From contig JARUPY010000149.1 in the NCBI GenBank assembly GCA_029817715.1, forward strand, positions 1,240,001-1,304,000: a stretch of 64,000 nucleotides of DNA. The letters are read 5' to 3'. Every line of letters starts with the position of its first letter. The stretch's first letter is position 1. The translations under genes and the position numbers were made by a program. The notes under the pieces were generated by a model. The model saw nothing but the letters and a program-made list of their open reading frames with translations, ran no database searches and was not told where the DNA came from. The stretch is from Melastoma dodecandrum. Lineage: Eukaryota > Streptophyta > Magnoliopsida > Myrtales > Melastomataceae. Below, piece after piece: positions 57,561-64,000 of this stretch.

Positions 57561-60500
57561 GCATATTGCAAGATTTTGTCAGGAGAAAGATTCTCAGCAA
57601 AGTGCTACAGAAGCTGCTGCGAATCATGAGGTAGAATTGATGTTTACAGCATCTTGTCTTGCTAAAGGATTAACTCGTAGAAGCTGGCTGGTGGATAGCG
57701 AATGTACCAAACACATGACATATGATAAGAAGTCATTTGCAAGTCTATATCGAAGCTTCTATGCTCGAGTAAGGATCGGGAATGGTAATTACATTGATGT
57801 TGAAGGGAAAAGAGATGTAGTCATTGATGGTTCAGAAGGTGCAAGGCTAATCGGTGATGTTTTGTATGTACCTAAGATTGACCAGAACTTGTTGAGTGTA
57901 GGTCAACTCGTGCAGAAGGGGTACCAGGTGAAGTTCGAAGACGAGTTCTGTATGATAGTAGATTCGTCTGGAAAGGAGATACTTAAGATTCGAATGAAGG
58001 AAAAGTGTTTCTCTTTCGATCCTGCGTCATAGAGTCAAAAAGCTTTAGTGGCTCAGATTGATGAAGCAGAACTTTGGCACTAAAGGCTGGGGCATTTCCA
58101 TAGCAAGGGCATATAGTTTCTGCTGAAGAATGAGATGGCAGTTGGACTCCCAATTCTACAGCAGAAGGATATATCTAACTGCAGAACGTGTGTGCTGGGA
58201 AAGAGACGAGGCTTCCTTTCAAAAGTACGGACTGGAGAGCTAGTAAAAAGTTATAGCTTATACACACAGATGTTTGTGGACCGATGTCGGAGGCTTCCAT
58301 AAATGGAAACAAGTATTTCATCATTTTTATTGATGACTTCTCTAAAAAGTGTTGGATTTACTTCTTGAAGGCTAAGTCTGAAGTTGCAGAGACTTTCAGG
58401 AAGTTTAAAAATCTTGTGGAAAATGAGAGTGGGAGGAGTATACAGATTGTGAGGTCTGATAATGGGACATAGTATACTTCTACTAGTTTCAAGTCTATCT
58501 GTGAAGAGTTTGGAGTGAAGCATCAGTTTACTGCACCATATTCACCACAGCAAAATGGGGTGAGTGAACGAAAGAACACAAGCATCATGGAGATGGCAAG
58601 ATGCTTGATGCAGGAGAAGGAGATGCCGAAGAAATTTTGGGCAGAAGCTGCAAATACTGCAGTATTTCTGTTGAACGGACTACCTCAAAGTTGGTGAATA
58701 TGAAGACACCTCATGAGGCTTGGTATGGAGTCAAGCCTGCCATGAAGAACCTGAAGGTGTTTGGTTGTGTGTGCTATACACATGTTCCTTCTATTAAAAG
58801 GGACAAGTTAGACCAGAAGGCATAAGCTGGTGTTTTTGTTGGATATAGCATGAAATCGAAGGCTTATAAAGTTTATCAGCCGCAGAGTGAGAAGATAATT
58901 GTGAGCAGAGATGTCAAGTTCTTTGAAGAAGAGAAGTGGATCTGGTCGTACAGAAAATCATACTCTGAGCATACTTAGCAAGTGTCACGTAAGCCTATTT
59001 TGGAGGAACAAAACGTTGAGGAGCAGAATGCTGAGGGAAAGAACGTAGAGCAGTAATTCAGTTCTGAATAACAGATTGATGATCCACCTGTAAGAGGTTC
59101 GAGATCATTGACTGAAATCTATGAAAGATGCAATGTCACAGTATTAGAACCTGCTGGATTTGAGGATGCAAAGGAAGACAGAAGATGGCTAGTTTGCAAT
59201 GCAGGAGGAGCTAGCTACAATTGAGAAGAATTAGACATGGGAATTTGTGGATAGACCAACCGGTAGAAAGGTTATAGGAGTTAAGTGGATCTACAGAACG
59301 AAGCTTAACCTAGATGGTTCTGTGAACAAGCATAAAGCTAGGCTTATTGTGACTCTCAAGTATGGGGGGTAGATTATTCAGAGACCTTTGCTCCTGTGGC
59401 AAGACTTGACACAATCAGGTTGATACTTGCAATTGCTGTAGAAAAGGAATGGAAGGTATTGCAACTTGATGTTAAATCCGCATTTCTTAATGGGATTCTG
59501 CAGGAGGAGATTTATGTAGAGCAACCAGAAGGTTTCTGGTTTGCAGAACCTGAACAGAAGGTGTACAGATTGAAGAATGCTCTATATGGGTTGAAGCAAG
59601 CTCCAAGAGCTTGGTACAGTAAGATTGATAATTATTTGGTTGAGTTAGGCTTTGAAAGAAGCTGTAGTGAGCACACTCTGTATGTCAGGAAGGTTGATAT
59701 GAGTGTGATTATTATTTCCTTATACGTGGATGAGCTTCTGTGTACTGGAAATGATCAGAAACGCATACAGAAGCTAAAGCAGAATCGAATGCGGATGTGT
59801 GAAATGACAGCCTTGTGAGAGATGTCATTCTTCTTTGGCATGGAGGTGAATCAAAGTCCATGTGAGATCTTCCTGTGTCAAAAGAAGTATGTTGGAGAAA
59901 TTTTGAAAAGATTTCGGATGGGGGAGTGCAAAAGTGTAACAACTCCCATGAATCAGAATGAGAAACTGAGCAAAAATGATGGTTCTGCTCCTGCAGACAA
60001 TGCATTCTACAGAAGCTTAATTGGTTGCCTAATGTACTTGACAGCAACTCGACCAGATATTTTGTTTTCTGTAAGTGTGCTTTCAAGGTTCTACATTGTG
60101 CTACAGAAGTACACATGACAGCTGCGAAAAGGGTGCTTAGGTATCTCAAAGGGACGAGTTCTCATGGTGTGAAGTACAGAAGGTGTCAGAAATTTGAGCT
60201 TCATGGTTTTTTTGATAGTGATTGGGCTGGTTCTGTAGATGACATGAAGAGTACTTCTGGGTATTGTTTCTCATTGGGATTGGATTGTTTCTCATGGAGA
60301 TCAAAGAAACAAGAAATTGTAGCCCAATCGACTGTAGAAGCTGAGTTTATTGCAGCAACAGATGCTGTAAATCAAGCTATTTGGTTGAGGAAGCTTCTGG
60401 ATAATATGGGTTACAGAATGGAGAAGGAGACGAAAGTCTCTGTTGATAACCAAAGCTACACTGACGATTTCAAAAAATCCAGTTTTCCATGGTAAAACAA

Positions 60501-60660
60501 AACACTTTAATGTGAAGTATTATTATCTCATAAATGCAGCAGATGGGAGTAGAGTTGATTTACTGTTCTACAGAAGATCAGCTAGCCGATATTTTCACCA
60601 AGTCATTTCACCAGAGTAGATTTGAGTGGCTTCGACAGAAAATTGGCGTGTCTATCAACT
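57561..60660 (+). pseudogene. Copia pol remnant (protease, integrase, RT, RNase H)
   Basis: Order of parts: protease with WLVDSECTKHMT (the usual D-S-G is D-S-E here), pre-integrase RLGHFHSKG, integrase with [19 protein letters not shown] and SPQQNGVSERKN, RT with LQLDVKSAFLNGILQEEIYV, YGLKQAPRAWY and YVDELL (usual YVDDLL), and RNase H with DSDWAGSVDDMKSTSGY and SKKQEIVAQSTVEAEFIAA. Stops (for example 58030, 58470, 58825, 58976, 59816) and frameshifts interrupt it. The altered protease and RT acids also point to loss of function. Confidence 0.85.
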
Positions 60661-60679
60661 CTTGATCCAAGGAGGAGTT

Positions 60680-60940
60680 TGTTGTGATTGGATCAAGCCT
60701 GATATGAAAATCTTAGGAAATATCTTAAACAGTATCTTAGGAAATATTTTAAAGATTTTATAGGAGATATCTCTTATTTAAAATTTTGTTGAGATTTTAT
60801 TTGATTTCTTTTATTATTTTTACTCCTATAAATAGGGCTTGTCCTCAAATGTAACAATTCAATTTTGAGTTTGTTCAATAAAGTCAGAGAGAGTTTCGGT
60901 TGTGAAGTGTGGTTTGGTTCCTACACCGGGAACACCTACA
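60680..60940 (+). repeat. Right LTR of the Copia element
   Basis: It starts TGTTGTGATTGGATC and ends AACACCTACA. It is preceded by the polypurine tract AAGGAGGAG. The TATA-like CCTATAAATAGGGC is better preserved than in the left LTR. Confidence 0.88.
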
Positions 60941-61936
60941 GTTTTGCCTTGCGGACAGGCACGAACCTCACCGCTTTGATCTCACCATCACGTATGCACT
61001 ATTTTGCGGGAGTTTTTATTCTTCATATAGCCAACACGATGATGTTACTGAAATCATCGTTTTCTGGATGCCAGTTTGATTCTTCCACCTTTTTATGGTA
61101 CTTGCACTGTTGTTAATTCCATCTTTGCCAAAGGTTCAGCTTTTGATTGCCTCCTCAAGAGGGAATGGTATAAGAAAACAGGTTCTTTCAATATGTTGTG
61201 TCATTGCTTCTAACAGTCCACGTGGAAAGGCCGGAGACTAGGTTCCGTGAACCTTGTCTTCGGCTACTTGGAGCTCAACTTCCCCGTGTTCTGGTTTTCT
61301 GTTGATGCTTGAACGGTAACAGGTTTTATATGGGACAGACTCACCGGAGAGAGAGAGAAACATATGTCTAGGGAAGACTTTGATATCTTTATGTGGGAAA
61401 GTACGTCGCGACAGTAAGGGTAAAGCAGCGGATACTTTTGATGCGGCAAGAATGAGAGATCTATATGACGCAAGGGGAGATCGACCGCTCGAACAAAGCG
61501 GTTGTCATGAATTGATGCCTTACATCAGGGAATTTCCATCAGGATAATAACGTTTTAATCTGGCATGTTGCTACTGAGATGTCAATGTGAATCAACAAAG
61601 AGGATATTGAGTAAGACATTGTGGATTACATGATGTACCTTCTGGTCAAGCAACCCAAGCCAATGTCCGCAGTTGCTGGCATCAGACAGATTAGGTACAA
61701 AGCCGATTAGGTACAAAGACACCCGCATCGAGTTGAAGTTGCTAGGGAGGAAGTTGGAGGCTCCAATAATGTGGGAGTTCTGCGAGTCGATTCTCAGGGG
61801 AACACACCTATATTGTTCATCCACCATCGAAGACAACAATCACGCACATTCCCATTGTTGAAGTACTTGTGCAGGTCGGTCGAACTACTAAGAGGGGAGG
61901 TCAGGTATAAGGTGAGGGTGGAGTTGTTTGAAGGGT
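60941..61936 (+). pseudogene. Right piece of DUF4220-DUF594 copy H
   Basis: Right after the Copia element the host gene resumes at the codons for CLAD and continues with the seventh membrane segment (TYALFCGSFYSSY-type frame, FAGVFILHIANTMMLLKS). The intron position follows (GACTAG|GTTCCG near 61242; acceptor GTAACAG|GTTTTATATGG near 61320), then DUF594 words (WDRLTGERE, RDLYDARGDRPLEQSGCHEL, DYMMYLLVKQPKPMSAVAGI). Stops and shifts are frequent. A 16-bp tandem duplication (GATTAGGTACAAAG.C) lies near 61690-61720. The copy is dead. Confidence 0.82.
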
Positions 61937-62085
61937 GTGAAGAGTGAGCTCATTCCGCGTTTCATTCTCCATACCCAGAAAGTCTACTCCCACTGGCCTT
62001 TGCCTCCCGTTGACTAGTCGTCCAGGTCGTCTTCTTCTTCTTCTTCTTCTATTGGGGATTGGAGGTAGTAGTTCCAAACGAGGCC
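61937..62085 (+). promoter_or_regulatory. 5' leader of copy G, duplicate of the leader before 51641
   Basis: Shares GAGCTCATTCCGCGTTTCAT, CCTTTGCCTCCCGTTGACTA and GTCGTCCAGGTCGTC with 51482-51570, with a shorter TCT run. It abuts copy H directly, so the duplication border lies near 61937. Confidence 0.6.
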
Positions 62086-64000
62086 ATGGATTCGACTTTC
62101 ATTGCCGCGACCGTGCAGAACATACGGAACGAATGGAACATTCGGGGATTCATGATCCTAAGCCTCTTTATGCAGCTCGTCCTCACCCTCACTGCCCCTC
62201 TTAGGAAGAAGACCTCCAACGGTTTCGTCATGTTTGTCGTCTGGTCAGCCTACATCCTCGCGGACTGGGCAGCCATATTCGCTTTCGGGCTGATCTCCAA
62301 TGCCGGAAACAGGAGCCCAAACAACGGGACAGAGGTCGCACAGGACGTGATGGCGTTCTGGGCGGCCTTCCTCCTGATCCACCTCGGGGGACCCGACACA
62401 ATCACCGCTTTCTCCCTCGAGGACAACGCTCTGTGGCTCCGTCACCTCGTCGGGCTTATCGCCCAGGTTTTCGTGTTCTTGTACATATTCGTGAAGTCTC
62501 TGAGCAACAGCGGGATCTTGACTCCCATCGTCCTGATATTCGTGGCGGGCTTGATTAAATACGGAGAGAGGACGAGGTCACTGTATCTTGCGAGCTTGGA
62601 GAACTTGAAGACGTCGATCAAGAAGACTCCCAAACTAGGTGATGATGTTGATAATGATGGCGAGGACGATGAGACTCACTTCCCTGCAGATATAAAACCG
62701 GCCTTCCACTTTCACAAGATATTCAAGGGCCTAACTGTCGATATCATGCCGAATATTTCCGAGCGGAATGAGAGCCGGGACTTTATCTTGCAGAAAGATG
62801 CCAGCGAGGTATTCCGCCTCATCTCGATCGAGCTTGATTTCTTGTACGAGGTTTTCTACACGAAAATCATGGCTGCGAACTATGGGTGGGGAGTATTCAT
62901 CCGTAGCATCGCCTGTGCCGGAACCCTGGCCGCCTTCATTTTGTTCTGCCTCGCAGATAAGGATGAGTTTCGGAAAGTTGACATTGCGATCACATATGCT
63001 TTGTTCGCTGGTGTTTTTGTTCTTGACGTGGCTAGTAGTGTGATGGTTGTAATGTCCGATGGACGAATACCAACAATCAGTGGTACCTCTTTTATCAATT
63101 CATCGGACAGGGATGTTTCCCTTTCCTGGTTGGAATAGCAGTTCATGCTGGCCTGATGTTCTGCTTTGAGGGTTCTGCTTTCATAAGCGTCATGGACAGA
63201 GTCTGGTAGGAAAAGATGGGCTCCTTCAACCTTTTATCCCATTGCTTCGGAGATTGTGCTCCTAGAAAATGTCGTAAGCCAGGTAAAGTTCATCTTCGGC
63301 TACCCAGAATAGAATTTCTAGTGTATGTGTTCACCGATCGATTGTCGTCCGACTACAGGCTTTGTGTGGGAGAAACTTGCCGTTATGAGATCAACATCCA
63401 AGGAAGCCATTAAGCCCGAGCTGTGGGGGCTAGTTTTCAAGGACCTCGAGAGGAAGGCCACAAACGCCACTGATGCAGAAACAATGAGACAAGTATATGA
63501 GGCAAGGGGAGATTGGGCGATTGAAGAAAGTTTATGTCACGAATTGCTGCCTTACATCAACGATTTCGAGTATGACAATGCTCTTCTAATCTGGCACATC
63601 GCTACCGAGATCTGTTACAACATTGAGGGCGACGTTGGCTAAGCTGACGACATTAATATGTACTGTAAGATTTTGTCGGATTACATGATGTATTTCCTGG
63701 TCAATCAGCCGAAGTTGATGTCTGCGGTGGCTGGAATCAGCCATTTAAGAAACGAAGACACCTGCGTGGAGGTGAAGCTGCTGGGGAGGAAATTTGGGGC
63801 TTCAACCATGCAGGAATTTTGCAAACTGATCCTCGAGGAACACGCCAGCGTCACCGAACCGGCACTCGAGGTGAAGCATTGTGCTCTGTATTAAACGACG
63901 CGTGCAGCTTGGTCCGACTAATAGGAGGAAATAACAAGAGGTGGGAGATCTTCTTCAAGGTGTGGATGGAGCTGTTGTCGTATGCGGCCGGACACTGCAA
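62086..64000 (+). pseudogene. DUF4220-DUF594 copy G, sister of the intact gene, cut by window end
   Basis: It starts MDSTFIAATVQNIRNEWNIR and is very close to the gene at 51641. One base lost near 63059 (GACTGG to GATGG) shifts the frame. A TAG at about 63208-63210 replaces Ser in VWSEKMGS. The intron (about 63281-63356) and exon 2 (GFVWEKLAVMRS) are conserved, but a TAA at 63640-63642 follows EGDVG. A small deletion near 63880 gives a further stop (HCALY). The DUF4220 half up to residue about 325 is fully open. It is a young pseudogene. It continues past the window. Confidence 0.88.

Larger units (their letters stand above)
56330..60940 (+). mobile_element. Full-length Copia LTR retrotransposon, decayed
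   Basis: Two direct LTRs (56330-56595 and 60680-60940) enclose gag and pol. A primer site TGGTATCAGAGCC (56598-56610) fits initiator tRNA-Met. A purine tract AAGGAGGAG lies just before the right LTR. The 5-bp target duplication is GTTCT / GTTTT, identical but for one change. It interrupts DUF4220 copy H within the codons for FILFCLAD. The two LTRs differ by about 18-20 substitutions and a few small indels by eye, so the insertion is not recent. Stops and shifts in gag and pol make it non-autonomous now. Confidence 0.92.

Noticed and set aside
62245..62633. Long minus-strand frames opposite the DUF4220 exons (also 51605-52000, 15013-15294, 52373-52654)
   Set aside because: They recur in every copy because the conserved plus-strand codons lack the complementary stops. 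No domain or independent conservation was seen.

Overview
The window is nuclear DNA of a flowering plant, most likely a eudicot. The signs are short GT-AG introns, plant-only gene families (DUF4220/DUF594 membrane proteins, an LRR-XII receptor kinase, a DYW-class PPR protein), Copia and Gypsy retrotransposons and a Mutator-like element. The species cannot be named from the sequence. No CRISPR array, operon or prokaryotic feature is present.

Left part (1-22.8 kb): a tandem plus-strand array of DUF4220-DUF594 genes, almost all broken. It holds a 3' end at 1-681, copy A (7.0-9.0 kb), a scrap at 9.2 kb, copy B (11.2-13.7 kb, split by a retroelement remnant), copy D (14.8-16.9 kb, with a displaced tail module at 17.6 kb), copy E (19.7-21.8 kb) and a scrap at 22.5 kb. 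Between them lie a 1.45-kb nested-palindrome Mutator-like element with 9-bp target duplications (2957-4424), a half copy of it (18.4 kb), a terminal-inverted-repeat element filled with a hairpin-forming minisatellite (9.9-10.5 kb), and repeated 5' and 3' flank blocks that record the duplications.

Middle part (23-48.8 kb): two minus-strand LRR receptor kinases in a tandem duplication of about 11 kb. One is decayed (23.2-26.1 kb) and one looks intact (34.1-37.2 kb, 1006 aa, non-RD type). Two exon-2-only relics and one LRR scrap belong to the same family. A DYW-type PPR pseudogene sits between the two kinases. From 40 to 47.6 kb the sequence is mostly decayed LTR-retrotransposon DNA, with a perfect 60-bp-arm palindrome at 44.5 kb. 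A small four-helix membrane protein gene with one in-frame TGA lies at 48.3-48.8 kb.

Right part (51.6-64 kb): the only intact DUF4220-DUF594 gene (51641-53666, one 76-bp intron, 649 aa), a Copia relic, an 11th-hour-decayed DUF4220 copy into which a full-length Copia element with 266/261-bp LTRs has inserted, and a further broken DUF4220 copy running off the window end.

The most interesting signals are the hierarchical palindrome element, the exchangeable repeat tails at the C-terminus of the DUF594 domain, and the conserved short intron whose retention would give a membrane-only DUF4220 protein. Nothing here proves a new system. The candidates are a fast-duplicating membrane-protein family with modular tails and an unusual foldback transposon family.
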